Part shown: piece by piece, positions 22,814 to 31,334 of the stretch
Layout: every line of letters starts with the position of its first letter
How positions within the stretch are numbered: position 1 is the first letter of the stretch
The notes under the pieces: model-generated
Databases searched by the model: none
What the model was told of the DNA's origin: nothing
Seen by the model: the letters and a program-made list of their open reading frames with translations, nothing else
Translations under genes and position numbers: made by a program
Assembly: GCA_044433115.1 (NCBI GenBank)
Contig: JAWXTY010000023.1
Coordinates: 1-34,017, forward strand
Source of the DNA: CAKUIA01 sp044433115
Lineage (GTDB): Bacteria > Verrucomicrobiota > Verrucomicrobiia > Opitutales > Intestinicryptomonadaceae
Reading direction: 5' to 3'
Length of the DNA stretch: 34,017 nucleotides

Positions 22814-24542
22814 ATTTAGACAGTCTGTAATCAATAATAGTGGCTTGGGGCATTTTTTGGCGTTTCCATCTATTCCAAGCGAGTTTTACTGCGAAGTCTA
22901 GGGGCTTGCCAGTTGGAGGAATATCATCTGCTAGACGCCAAGCTACGGCACTAATCCACGCTCCATTTGCCAGAGGTATTTGCAATTTATAATTTGCATT
23001 ATTGCCAAAAACTTCTGCTTCTTTAGATAAAACTACATTTTTGAGCATAAATATAGGTTCTTTATTGCCTTCGCCATAGGGATAGAGCAATTCCAATTCG
23101 TCTAAGAGTTCTATACCTACATTATTTTTGCTAAGTTCCATAGATATAGTTATGTGGCTATCAAATAAACTTTTATCCTTTTTATACTTTTTAACTATAG
23201 TAGCATTTAAAGTATTAGTAAAATCGTCGAGCATATCTGTTTTAACAGAAAGACCCACAGCCATTGGGTGTCCTCCCCAGTTGCCTAAATATTCCTTGCA
23301 AGAATCCATACACTCCACAAAGTTTATGCCAGCTATAGAGCGTCCAGAGCCCTTTGCATAGCCATCTTCAGAGATTTCGCCAAAGACTATCACAGGTCTA
23401 TTGTACTCACGGCTTAGCTTGCCTGCGATTATACCAACAACGCCAGGGTGCCAATTTTTATCAGATACAACTATGCAAGCATTTTTAGAAATATCCTTAT
23501 CATCTATCTGCTTCATAGCTTCTTCAAATACGCCACGCTCGATGTCTTGGCGTTCCTTGTTTATATCATTTAGCTCGCAAGCTGCTCTATAACAAGTTGT
23601 AAAGTCGTCGCCTAAAAGCATTTCGAGTGGCAAGTTTGCGTCGGCAAGTCGCCCAGAGGCGTTTATTCTTGGTCCTAACTTAAATGAAATATCTATAGGG
23701 GTTATGTCTTCGCCAAGCTCCATTCCACTAACTTGAATTAGGGCTTTAATGCCTGTACGCTTTGTAGACTTTAGCTTTTTTAAGCCATATTTTGCCATTA
23801 TCCTATTTTCGTCTAAAAGAGGAACTAAGTCTGCAACAGTACCAAGGACAACTAAGTCCATATAGTCCTTTAAAATCAAAGCCCAAGACGCTTCGTTCGA
23901 CAGCTCACGCAAAGCCTTGATCAGCCCATGGGCTAGTTTAAACACTAAACCAACTGTACACAAATTACGCCAAGGAGCGTTGCTAATATCTAGCACGTGT
24001 GGGTTTATAAATATGCAATCGCTAGCCTTAAATTCCTTAGCTTGGTGGTGGTCTACTATAATTAAATCTATGTCTTTTTGCCTGATATAATCTATAGACT
24101 CATAAGCATTTGTGCCACAATCCAATGCAATAAATAAATCTGGTTTAGACCCAGACAAAGCACGCTCTAAAGCTGCAATACTCAAGCCATAGCCTTCGTC
24201 CATACGCCTTGGAACAAAATATGACACATCTACTTTAAAATATTTTAAAATGCTAACTAATAAAACTGCACTAGTTATGCCATCTACGTCGTAATCGCCA
24301 AATACCAATACCTTCTGCTTTTTGTCTATAGCCTCAATAATTCTTGTTACAGCTTTGCGTAAATTAGTCAAACGAAATGGGTCGTCTAAGTCGGCAAGTT
24401 TAGGTTTTAGAAACATTTTAGCTTTGATAGGGTCGCTAAATCCCCTTTGAATTAAAAGCCCTGCCAAGATATGGCTCACCCCTAAGTAAGCTCCTAAATC
24501 AGAGGCTAACTTTTGGTCGTAATCTATAAAGTTCCATTTCAT
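22812..24542 (-). CDS. recJ: Single-stranded-DNA-specific exonuclease RecJ
   Basis: The 576-aa product is a 5'-3' ssDNA exonuclease of recombination and mismatch repair. The DHH phosphoesterase domain carries GDYDVDG (Asp83, 85 and 87), ALDCGTNA and VDHHQ (Asp164-His165-His166). GPRINASGRL and the DHHA1 motif GNWGGHPMAVG follow. The C-terminal OB-fold region ends in TIIDYRLSK. The length is normal for RecJ. Its stop codon lies at the edge of the heptamer repeat, and the last residues still read like a normal RecJ end. It is preceded by the secDF terminator, so it has its own promoter. Confidence 0.96.
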   Translation of the reverse strand: MKWNFIDYDQKLASDLGAYLGVSHILAGLLIQRGFSDPIKAKMFLKPKLADLDDPFRLTNLRKAVTRIIEAIDKKQKVLVFGDYDVDGITSAVLLVSILKYFKVDVSYFVPRRMDEGYGLSIAALERALSGSKPDLFIALDCGTNAYESIDYIRQKDIDLIIVDHHQAKEFKASDCIFINPHVLDISNAPWRNLCTVGLVFKLAHGLIKALRELSNEASWALILKDYMDLVVLGTVADLVPLLDENRIMAKYGLKKLKSTKRTGIKALIQVSGMELGEDITPIDISFKLGPRINASGRLADANLPLEMLLGDDFTTCYRAACELNDINKERQDIERGVFEEAMKQIDDKDISKNACIVVSDKNWHPGVVGIIAGKLSREYNRPVIVFGEISEDGYAKGSGRSIAGINFVECMDSCKEYLGNWGGHPMAVGLSVKTDMLDDFTNTLNATIVKKYKKDKSLFDSHITISMELSKNNVGIELLDELELLYPYGEGNKEPIFMLKNVVLSKEAEVFGNNANYKLQIPLANGAWISAVAWRLADDIPPTGKPLDFAVKLAWNRWKRQKMPQATIIDYRLSK

Positions 24543-24599
24543 ATTTTTATTTAATTGAGGGTTTTGTTAATTCAATTTTCATTGTATTTGTATGAGGAT

Positions 24600-24640
24600 T
24601 AAAAAGGGCGAGCTTAAATCTCAAAAACCCACCCTTTTTA
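24600..24640 (-). terminator. Terminator of yajC-secDF
   Basis: TAAAAAGGG (24600-24608) pairs with CCCTTTTTA (24632-24640) around a 23-nt loop. T-runs are present on the minus strand. It lies just past the secDF stop codon. Confidence 0.65.
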
Positions 24641-24646
24641 AACTTT

Positions 24647-27226
24647 TTAGTCCTCTTCCCAAGAGTATTTAACTGCAGGAGCTTCAGTGTCTTCAACACG
24701 TTTTCTACTGCCGCCGTGCCACCAATAGAATATAGGGGTAGCTACGAATAGCGATGAGAACGTACCAACAATGATACCTATGATAAATACTAAAGAGAAG
24801 TCCTTGATAATACCTGTGCCAAAGTAGAACAAGGCGAGAGCTGCTAGTAAAGTTGAAGTACTTGTAAGTATAGTTCTAGCTAATGTTCTATTTGTTGCAA
24901 TGTGGATTAATTCCTTTAAGGTAGCGTCTGGTTTTAGGGCTAATTCTTCTCTAATTCTGTCGAATACAACTATGGTATCGTTGATAGAGTAACCCACAAT
25001 CATCAAAATTGCAGCTACCATCGGCGAACTAAATTGTCCAGAACCTAAGCCAAATACCTTACCTAAAATCACGTATAAGCCTATAGTGATAACTACGTCG
25101 TGGAAAGTTGATACCAATGCACCTACGCCATATCCAAATTCAAAACGTATAGCCACGTATAGCAATATACCCAAGAGAGACAAAGCACAAGCAATCAAAG
25201 CGTCTTTTGCAATATCTGCACTAACTGCAGAGCCAATGCTCTCAGTAGATTGTACAACTAACTTCGCTTCAGGGAATTTAGCATTAAGAGTATCTACGAT
25301 TTCTGCACCCTTTTCAGCTTCAGTTTGCAAAGCTAAATGTTGAGCCCCACTTGCTATATCTGTTTGATAAGAAACTTGAACTTCGCCTAAATTAGCTTCT
25401 GAAGCTGTTTCTGTTATAGAATTGATAGGCAATCTTTGCTCGTAAGTCATAGATAAGTTTTCGCCACCTGTGAAGTCTATACCTACACATTTGTCGCCTT
25501 GATAGCAGATGTAAGCAACAGAAGAAGCGAATACTAATATAGACAAATATGCAGTAGCCTTTGCCCAATTTAAGAATTGGAAAGTCGACTCGCCCTTTAA
25601 TAAAGCAAATCTAAAGCCCTTCTTGAATAAGCCACTACGTACAAACATTTCAAGCAATGCCCTACTTAGAACTAAAGCACAGAACATTGTTGTTACTATA
25701 CCTACAGCCAAAGTCAAGCCAAAGCCCTTAACAGGACCAGTGCCAAAGTACCACAAGATTATCGCTGTAATTAAAGTAGTAACATTTGCGTCTACGATAG
25801 TAGAGAACGCCATTGAGTAACCAGATTCTAAAGATGTCAACAAGTTCTTGCCCAAGTTTAACTCTTCACGCATACGTTCAAAAATCAATATATTTGCGTC
25901 AACTGCCATACCCATTGTCAAAGCCAATGCAGCTATACCTGGGAGAGTCATAGTAGCACTAAAGCTTGCTAATACGCCTACCAAAATTGTTATATTTATA
26001 AATATAGTAAATACAGCAACTAGACCAAATTTCAAATAATAGCCAATCATAAATGCAATGATTAAGCCTGCTGCAACTGCTGCTGCCCATAAAGATGCGT
26101 CTTTTGCGTCCTCAGCAAGAGATGGACCAACCTCGTTTAAAGAAGTTCTTTCTAAGCCCACTGCCAATGGATTATTCAAAGCGTTTGCCAATTCCATAGC
26201 TTCTCTTTGAGTGAAGTTACCAGTAATTTGACCAGAGTGTTCTAAAGCTCCATTAATTACAGGAGCACTTATCAACTTGCCATCTAATACGATAGCCATA
26301 GCTTGCTTGTTGCCTTCTCTTCTGTCCTCTTCTAAAATCTTAGACGTAACTTTATAAATAGTTTTTGCACCTTCGGAAGTAAAGTCCATATTAACAGCAT
26401 ATTGACCTAAACCCTCAATATAAACGCCTGCTTTTGCAATTATATCACCTAAGGCGACTGGACGCTTTTGTATATAATAAGGTCTTTCAATGATTTCGTT
26501 CTTATAAGTGTCTTCCATTACCATAAGCTCGTAACCTACAGGGATTTCACTGCGAGGAGGCTTAGCAGACGATGGACTTTCAAATCTATGAGCTAAACGA
26601 AACTCAAGCTTTGCTGGTTTTGATAATTCTTCAATGGCTTCTGGGTTATCTTTTAAAGACACACCTGGCATTTGCACTTCAAGAGCATCGCCACCTAATA
26701 AACGTATAGTAGGTTCAGTTACACCTAAGCCATTGATACGATTATTCATAACAGTCAATACGTCCTCGAGCTGGCTTGCCTTAGCATATTCGTCTTGAGA
26801 AAGCTCAGCAGTATTTACTTGTAGCGTAAAAGATACGCCACCTTGCAAGTCTAAACCTTGCTTAATTGCACTTTTACTTCTATTGTAAAGCTCGCTTAAA
26901 AGTATAGTATTTCTCTTAGTTAGAATTTGAATATCTTTAACATTAATATTAGGGAAAAATTCTGCTAAATCTATTTCATTCTTATTCGAATACTCACGCA
27001 ATGCGATATACAAAGTTGGATATTTATCTGCAGAGTCTTTGTGGTTTAGGCTATCAACAGTGCCTTCTACTTCTTCGATAAGAGCATTAAATTCTGTTTG
27101 TTTAGCTGTTGCAGCACCCTTAATATAGTCATCAAAAGGAGTATCTTTAAAGGGTACCATTGCCAAGACAGCCCAAGTTAACACAAGGGCAGTCAAGATT
27201 AATTTCCAAGCTATGCTTCGGTTCAT
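24647..27226 (-). CDS. secDF: Fused protein translocase subunits SecD and SecF
   Basis: The 859-aa inner-membrane protein uses the proton gradient to help export through SecYEG. The SecD part (1 to about 545) has an N-terminal helix, a large periplasmic region with GLDLQGGVSFTLQV, and five further helices including GMAVDANILIFERMREEL. The SecF part (about 549-859) starts with a helix, then CVGIDFTGG and GYSINDTIVVFDRIREEL. Both conserved transmembrane Asp residues are present. Fusion into one chain is known from several phyla, including PVC bacteria. It lies 18 bases after yajC, in an operon. Confidence 0.96.
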   Translation of the reverse strand: MNRSIAWKLILTALVLTWAVLAMVPFKDTPFDDYIKGAATAKQTEFNALIEEVEGTVDSLNHKDSADKYPTLYIALREYSNKNEIDLAEFFPNINVKDIQILTKRNTILLSELYNRSKSAIKQGLDLQGGVSFTLQVNTAELSQDEYAKASQLEDVLTVMNNRINGLGVTEPTIRLLGGDALEVQMPGVSLKDNPEAIEELSKPAKLEFRLAHRFESPSSAKPPRSEIPVGYELMVMEDTYKNEIIERPYYIQKRPVALGDIIAKAGVYIEGLGQYAVNMDFTSEGAKTIYKVTSKILEEDRREGNKQAMAIVLDGKLISAPVINGALEHSGQITGNFTQREAMELANALNNPLAVGLERTSLNEVGPSLAEDAKDASLWAAAVAAGLIIAFMIGYYLKFGLVAVFTIFINITILVGVLASFSATMTLPGIAALALTMGMAVDANILIFERMREELNLGKNLLTSLESGYSMAFSTIVDANVTTLITAIILWYFGTGPVKGFGLTLAVGIVTTMFCALVLSRALLEMFVRSGLFKKGFRFALLKGESTFQFLNWAKATAYLSILVFASSVAYICYQGDKCVGIDFTGGENLSMTYEQRLPINSITETASEANLGEVQVSYQTDIASGAQHLALQTEAEKGAEIVDTLNAKFPEAKLVVQSTESIGSAVSADIAKDALIACALSLLGILLYVAIRFEFGYGVGALVSTFHDVVITIGLYVILGKVFGLGSGQFSSPMVAAILMIVGYSINDTIVVFDRIREELALKPDATLKELIHIATNRTLARTILTSTSTLLAALALFYFGTGIIKDFSLVFIIGIIVGTFSSLFVATPIFYWWHGGSRKRVEDTEAPAVKYSWEED

Positions 27227-27244
27227 TATATGTATTTTTAAAAA

Positions 27245-27595
27245 TTATTTTTTAGAGATTGTATTTGCTTTTTCTTGAGTAACATTTGTGTTTACTGCAG
27301 CAATTAAAAATTCAATCTTAGTATTGTCAGAAACCTTCAAGATATAAGTCTTGTCAGTTTTGTTAGTGATTACGCCACATATACCACCAATAGTGATAAC
27401 TTCGTCGCCAACCTTAGTTTCAGAAAGCATTTTTCTACGCAATTTTTCTTTTTTGCGTTGAGGAGCTATGAGCAAAAAGTACATAGCAGCAAAAAGTACA
27501 ATCAAGATAATCCATTGAGAATTAGATGATTGAGGAGTTGTTTGTGCAGTTTCAACTATTTCAGTTGCCTGAGCTAATATCGATATATATTCCAT
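27245..27595 (-). CDS. yajC: Preprotein translocase subunit YajC
   Basis: The 116-aa product has one transmembrane helix (WIILIVLFAAMYFLLIAP) followed by the family signature QRKKEKLRRKMLSETKVGDEVITIGGICGVI. YajC associates with SecDF. The N-terminal 25 residues are Thr/Gln/Ser-rich. AAAGGT lies 4 bases upstream of the ATG and may serve as a weak ribosome site. It is the first gene of the yajC-secDF operon. Confidence 0.95.
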   Translation of the reverse strand: MEYISILAQATEIVETAQTTPQSSNSQWIILIVLFAAMYFLLIAPQRKKEKLRRKMLSETKVGDEVITIGGICGVITNKTDKTYILKVSDNTKIEFLIAAVNTNVTQEKANTISKK

Positions 27596-27744
27596 TTTTT
27601 ACCTTTATTATTAAATAGATTTTAAAAATTAACACTTAGCCCCTTTTCAAAACCCACGATTAGTTCATTAATAATTTCAACTAAATACTATATAAAAAGC
27701 CATTGCAAGCATTTTATTCCAAGGCAGGCGAGATTATAGACATC

Positions 27745-27783
27745 AATAAGCTTCTGAAGTTTTATATTATAACGAAGCTTATT
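27745..27783. other. Inverted repeat upstream of yajC
   Basis: AATAAGCTTC (27745-27754) is the exact complement of GAAGCTTATT (27774-27783), with a 19-nt loop. It lies 150 bases before yajC. The rest of 27596-27744 shows no gene and should hold the yajC promoter. Confidence 0.5.
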
Positions 27784-27799
27784 TTATATTTAATATATT

Positions 27800-28145
27800 C
27801 TTAAGGTGAGTTCTAAAAATTGACAATTAGCTATTTTTAAGGCTACAACCGCAAGGGAGTAGGAGCATTGCTTTAGCAATGACCCTGAGCGTAGCGAATG
27901 GGCGAAAAGGGCTTTATAGCCTTGAGTCAATATTTTTAACGTAATTTTCTTGTTTTTTAAGGCGAACACCTTCAGGGGTAGAATATTTGCGTTAGCAAAT
28001 ACCTGAAAGGCGAGACATCTTTAGATGCGAGTTCAATAATGTAATTATTTAAGGTAAAAACAAGGAAATTTAAGCAAAAATAGGCTAAAAAGAGCAATTG
28101 TAGCTTATCTGAGTGCAAAAACAAAGTTTTAGAACTCACCTTAAG
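27800..28145. repeat. Foldback family 1, enlarged copy with nested hairpins
   Basis: The terminal inverted repeat CTTAAGGTGAGTTCTAAAA (27800-27818) is exactly complementary to 28127-28145. The interior keeps family blocks (CAATTAGCTATTTTTAAG, CGTAATTTTCTTG, AAGGAAATTTAAGC, AGGCTAAAAAGAGCAATTG). The left arm is interrupted by about 85 bp bounded by AAGGCTA and TAGCCTT. The centre holds further hairpins, such as TATTTGC-GTTA-GCAAATA and CATC-TTTA-GATG. Confidence 0.8.
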
Positions 28146-28271
28146 TCTTTTTGTATCCCTTGAATTGAAATTATCTATTACAATTTCAAAAAAGTTATTA
28201 AGTTTATCTAGGTGAGATTTTTCTAGCTTGCTTGTATATGCGTAATTTAGCAAAGATTTAAAGTCATAGAC
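28140..28271 (-). pseudogene. Possible gene remnant between two repeats
   Basis: The minus strand reads YDFKSLLNYAYTSKLEKS and then HLDKLNNFFEIVIDNFNSRD, a protein-like helical stretch of about 43 residues. It is bounded on one side by the family 1 element ending at 28145 and on the other by family 2 sequence. There is no good start codon. It could be the remains of a gene cut up by repeats, or chance; I cannot name a family. Confidence 0.25.
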
Positions 28272-28450
28272 AAGGCTCGCTGTATTTATTTTGGGGCGTG
28301 AGATTAGGTTTTAGAAACGCAGTATAAGGCACTTTCGGTTTTCCAAAAAAAATCTTACATCGAAGAGTGAGAATTTTTTGTAGGGGCTTCAAATTGCTCC
28401 TTAGGCAAGGCTCGCTGTATTTATTTTGGGGCGTGAGATTAGGTTTTAGA
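28269..28450. repeat. 46-bp direct repeats within family 2 sequence
   Basis: CAAGGCTCGCTGTATTTATT and the following GGGGCGTGAGATTAGG segment occur at 28269-28315 and again at 28404-28450, 135 bp apart. Between them lies a degenerate TCTTAC/GTGAGA terminator hairpin (about 28345-28379). The first copy continues into a shortened right arm (CGCAGTATAAGGCAC). Confidence 0.7.
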
Positions 28451-28628
28451 CGAGTATTCGGAAATTTTTGAGGGTCGCAGCGTATATTAATACGTAAGAG
28501 TCTCAAAAATTTTCGAAACGGAGTATAAGACCTAGTATCACGCCCCAAAAGGGTCGCAGCGTATATTAATACGCAAGAGTCTCAAAAATTTTCAAAACGC
28601 AGCATAAGGAGTGATTTCAAGCCCCTAC
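28379..28628. repeat. Nested foldback family 2 elements
   Basis: The inner element (28426-28548) is a standard 123-bp copy from TTGGGGCGTGAG to CACGCCCCAA. It sits inside an outer element whose ends are GTAGGGGCTTCAAATTGCTC (28379-28398) and GAGTGATTTCAAGCCCCTAC (28609-28628). The outer right arm (GGGTCGCAGCGTATATTAAT, CTCAAAAATTTTCAAAACGC) has lost its matching left partner. The CTA near the outer right end is the crcB stop codon. Confidence 0.75.
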
Positions 28629-28999
28629 ACGACGAGGGTGCCGAGATGGTAGGCTACTAGGCTAAATGCTATTGTGTAGGCGGCGTATCTGATAAATTCT
28701 TTGGTTTTGCCTTTTAGGTACATAGTTGCTAGTTGGTATGCGAAGGAGGAGTAGGTTGATAGAATTCCTGTGGATATTTCAAATAGCATAAGGTTAAAGT
28801 ATATAAATTTATCACCTGCTGAGGCGTTGTAATTTGCGTTAATGCTCATACATATTGCTAGGATAAAGCAGGATATGACGTTTACTAGAAGTGTGCCAAG
28901 TGGGAAATCTGGCTTATCTAATTTTAGGCTTAGTTTAAATCTGATTAAAGAGGCGATAACTGAAGCAGATATTAGGGCAAAAATTGCGTATTCGTCCAT
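28625..28999 (-). CDS. crcB: CrcB/Fluc fluoride channel subunit (second gene)
   Basis: The 124-aa, four-helix membrane protein resembles Fluc fluoride exporters. It shows SLIRF near the start, GTLLVNVISCFILA in helix 2 and TGILSTYSSFAYQL in helix 3, the place of the usual GxxGGxTTFSTF motif. Several conserved glycines are replaced, which is typical of one partner of a heterodimeric pair. Its ATG overlaps the stop of the first crcB by one base (TAATG). Its stop codon is formed by the end of a family 2 repeat, so the native C-terminus may have been altered. Confidence 0.85.
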   Translation of the reverse strand: MDEYAIFALISASVIASLIRFKLSLKLDKPDFPLGTLLVNVISCFILAICMSINANYNASAGDKFIYFNLMLFEISTGILSTYSSFAYQLATMYLKGKTKEFIRYAAYTIAFSLVAYHLGTLVV

Positions 29000-29430
29000 T
29001 AGTTTGCCTCCTTTGTGTTTTTGAATAATTTATTAGTAATTTTGATAGCGATTATTGAAAATAGCAAAGTCATAAAGAAATTACCAAATAGGGCTATTAG
29101 ATACATATCTAAGTCGAAGTTGCTTCTGGCTTGTTGGGCGTATGAATGAGCGTAATAGATTGTAGCAGAAAAGGTTGTAAAGGAAGCACAAAAGCCAGTT
29201 AGGATAAACAGTCTTAGGTTTTTTGGTATTATGCTTTCGAATTGTGAGACTACTGCAAATATCACAGAGCCTATGACGTTTATGACGAGTATAGAGTAGA
29301 ACTGAAAGGCTAGTTCTATGAAAGATAGTGCGAAAAATCTAAGGCTAGTCCCTAGTATAGCCCCAAGCGACACGCTTAATAAGTGTGCTTTGGTGATTTG
29401 TTTTGAATATAATTCTTGATTATTGTCCAT
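28999..29430 (-). CDS. crcB: CrcB/Fluc fluoride channel subunit (first gene)
   Basis: The 143-aa, four-helix membrane protein shows GTSLRF, LVINVIGSVIFA and TGFCASFTTFSATIYY, the last close to the Fluc signature. The pair probably forms an antiparallel heterodimeric channel that expels fluoride. It is divergent from glmS across 55 bp. That gap is too short for a fluoride (crcB-motif) riboswitch, and none is seen. Confidence 0.9.
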   Translation of the reverse strand: MDNNQELYSKQITKAHLLSVSLGAILGTSLRFFALSFIELAFQFYSILVINVIGSVIFAVVSQFESIIPKNLRLFILTGFCASFTTFSATIYYAHSYAQQARSNFDLDMYLIALFGNFFMTLLFSIIAIKITNKLFKNTKEAN

Positions 29431-29485
29431 ATATATGAGTAAATTAGAAAATACTTAATATATATAGTCAACAAATAAAATCAAT

Positions 29486-31333
29486 ATGTGTGGAATTACA
29501 GGATATATAGGGCGAAAGAACGCAGCACCAATTTTAATCGAGGGTTTAAAGAAGCTCGAGTATAGGGGTTATGACTCTTCTGGCATAGCTTTGCTTAAAG
29601 ATGGCAAGATTAGTGTTGACAAGAAGAAGGGCTTTGTTGCTGAAACTGAAAAGTTGTATAAGGCTAATCCTTTTTATGCAAATTTGGGCATAAGTCATAC
29701 ACGTTGGGCAACTCATGGCAAGGTATCTGACGACAATGCTCACCCTCATATTTCTTCTTGTGGCAATTTTGCTTTGGTGCATAATGGGGTTATAGAAAAT
29801 TACGAAAGTATGCGTAACTTTTTGCTTACAAAGGGCTATACCTTTAAATCGCAAACAGACTCTGAGTGCTTGGTAAATTTAATTGCGTATCACTATGAAA
29901 AGGAAACTGCAGATGGCAAAGACAAGTTCTTTGAGGCAGTTCGTAGAGCTTTATTGCACGTAGAAGGTACATTTGGCATAGGGGTTTTGTGTAGATTTGA
30001 CGAAGAGCATTTAGTTGCAGCACGTAGGGGTTCGCCTCTATTGATAGGTATAGGGCAAAACGAGCGATTGATTGCAAGTGATGTCTTGGGATTTGCTGGC
30101 GAAGCTACAAATGTTATATATTTAGAGGATAACCAGATTGCAAATATCACAGCGACTTCTTGTGAGATAAGCACGATTACCTTAGAAAATGTTGAAACTG
30201 TTATAGAAGAAATCAACTGGGAAGAAGAGTCTGCAGAGCTAGGCGAGCATAAGCATTATATGCTTAAGGAAATTTTTGAGCAGGCACAATCTATAGAAAA
30301 TGCTATTCGAGGTAGAATTGCAGACGATTGTTCTACTGCAAAGTTAGATGGCTTGAATATGAGCCTGCAAGAGCTTAGGAATATAGATAGAATAGTATTT
30401 TGTGCTTGTGGTACTGCTTGGCACGCTTGCTTGGTGGCTGAGTATATTATAGAAAAGTACGCAAGGATACCTGTAGAAGTTGAGTATGCGAGTGAGTTTA
30501 GGTATAGAAACGCTCCATTAGACAAGGATACTTTGATATTTGTACTTAGCCAAAGTGGCGAGACTATAGATACCCTTGCTGCATTAAGAGAGTCGAAACG
30601 TAAGGGCTTTAAGACTTTAGCTATTACAAATGTTGCAGGCTCGACTATATCCAGAGAGAGCGATGGGGGCTTATATCAATACGCAGGCAGAGAAGTTGGC
30701 GTGGCTTCCACAAAAGCATTTACTTCTCAATTAGTAATTTGTGCCTTGATTGCCTTATATTTAGGTAGAATGAGAGATATGTCTTTCCAAAAGGGCAAGC
30801 AGTTTGTAGACGACTTAAAGGCTCTTTCAGGACAAGTTGAAGAAGCTTTAAAAACAGCTAAGCAAATGGAAAAGATTGCAAAGAAATATGCTTCAAAACA
30901 AGACTTCTTGTTCTTGGGCAGATTGTCGCAATTTCCTATAGCACTAGAGGGGGCTTTAAAGCTCAAAGAAATTTCTTATATACACGCAGAGGGTTACCCA
31001 GCTGCAGAGATGAAGCATGGACCTATCGCTTTGATTTCGCCAGAATGCCCTACTGTAATTATAGCTACAGACGAGAATATACTCCCTAAGGTTATTGCAA
31101 ATGCAGAGGAAATTAAGGCTAGAAAAGGCGATATAATTATTATCACAGACGAGCCTGACAAATTCTCTAAAGACTTAGCCCAAGATATAGTAATAGTGCC
31201 AAAAACTAATGACGCACTAAGCCCTATTTTGACTACTATACCTTTGCAACTATTGGCTTATTATATTACTTTAGAACGTGGTAATGACGTGGATAGACCA
31301 AGGAATTTGGCAAAGAGCGTTACTGTAGAATAA
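29486..31333 (+). CDS. glmS: Glutamine-fructose-6-phosphate aminotransferase (isomerizing)
   Basis: The 615-aa product makes glucosamine-6-phosphate for peptidoglycan and lipopolysaccharide. The N-terminal glutaminase domain starts MCGITGYIG with nucleophile Cys2, then LEYRGYDSSG, HTRWATHG and HNGVIENY. Two SIS domains follow: about 290-420 with SQSGETIDT, and about 460-600 with EGALKLKEISYIHAEGYPAAEMKHGP. It ends in DRPRNLAKSVTVE, the conserved C-terminus. All catalytic landmarks are present. The 55-bp leader is too short for a glmS ribozyme. One base separates it from the next gene. Confidence 0.97.
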   Translation: MCGITGYIGRKNAAPILIEGLKKLEYRGYDSSGIALLKDGKISVDKKKGFVAETEKLYKANPFYANLGISHTRWATHGKVSDDNAHPHISSCGNFALVHNGVIENYESMRNFLLTKGYTFKSQTDSECLVNLIAYHYEKETADGKDKFFEAVRRALLHVEGTFGIGVLCRFDEEHLVAARRGSPLLIGIGQNERLIASDVLGFAGEATNVIYLEDNQIANITATSCEISTITLENVETVIEEINWEEESAELGEHKHYMLKEIFEQAQSIENAIRGRIADDCSTAKLDGLNMSLQELRNIDRIVFCACGTAWHACLVAEYIIEKYARIPVEVEYASEFRYRNAPLDKDTLIFVLSQSGETIDTLAALRESKRKGFKTLAITNVAGSTISRESDGGLYQYAGREVGVASTKAFTSQLVICALIALYLGRMRDMSFQKGKQFVDDLKALSGQVEEALKTAKQMEKIAKKYASKQDFLFLGRLSQFPIALEGALKLKEISYIHAEGYPAAEMKHGPIALISPECPTVIIATDENILPKVIANAEEIKARKGDIIIITDEPDKFSKDLAQDIVIVPKTNDALSPILTTIPLQLLAYYITLERGNDVDRPRNLAKSVTVE

Positions 31334-31334
31334 T

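Noticed and set aside
28264..28548. 94-aa open frame on the minus strand
   Set aside because: It lies entirely within repeated family 2 sequence and repeats the same KPNLTPQNKYSEPCL peptide because of the 46-bp direct repeat. It is not a real gene.
29431..29485. glmS ribozyme or fluoride riboswitch
   Set aside because: The whole divergent gap is only 55 bp and shows no core of either RNA class.
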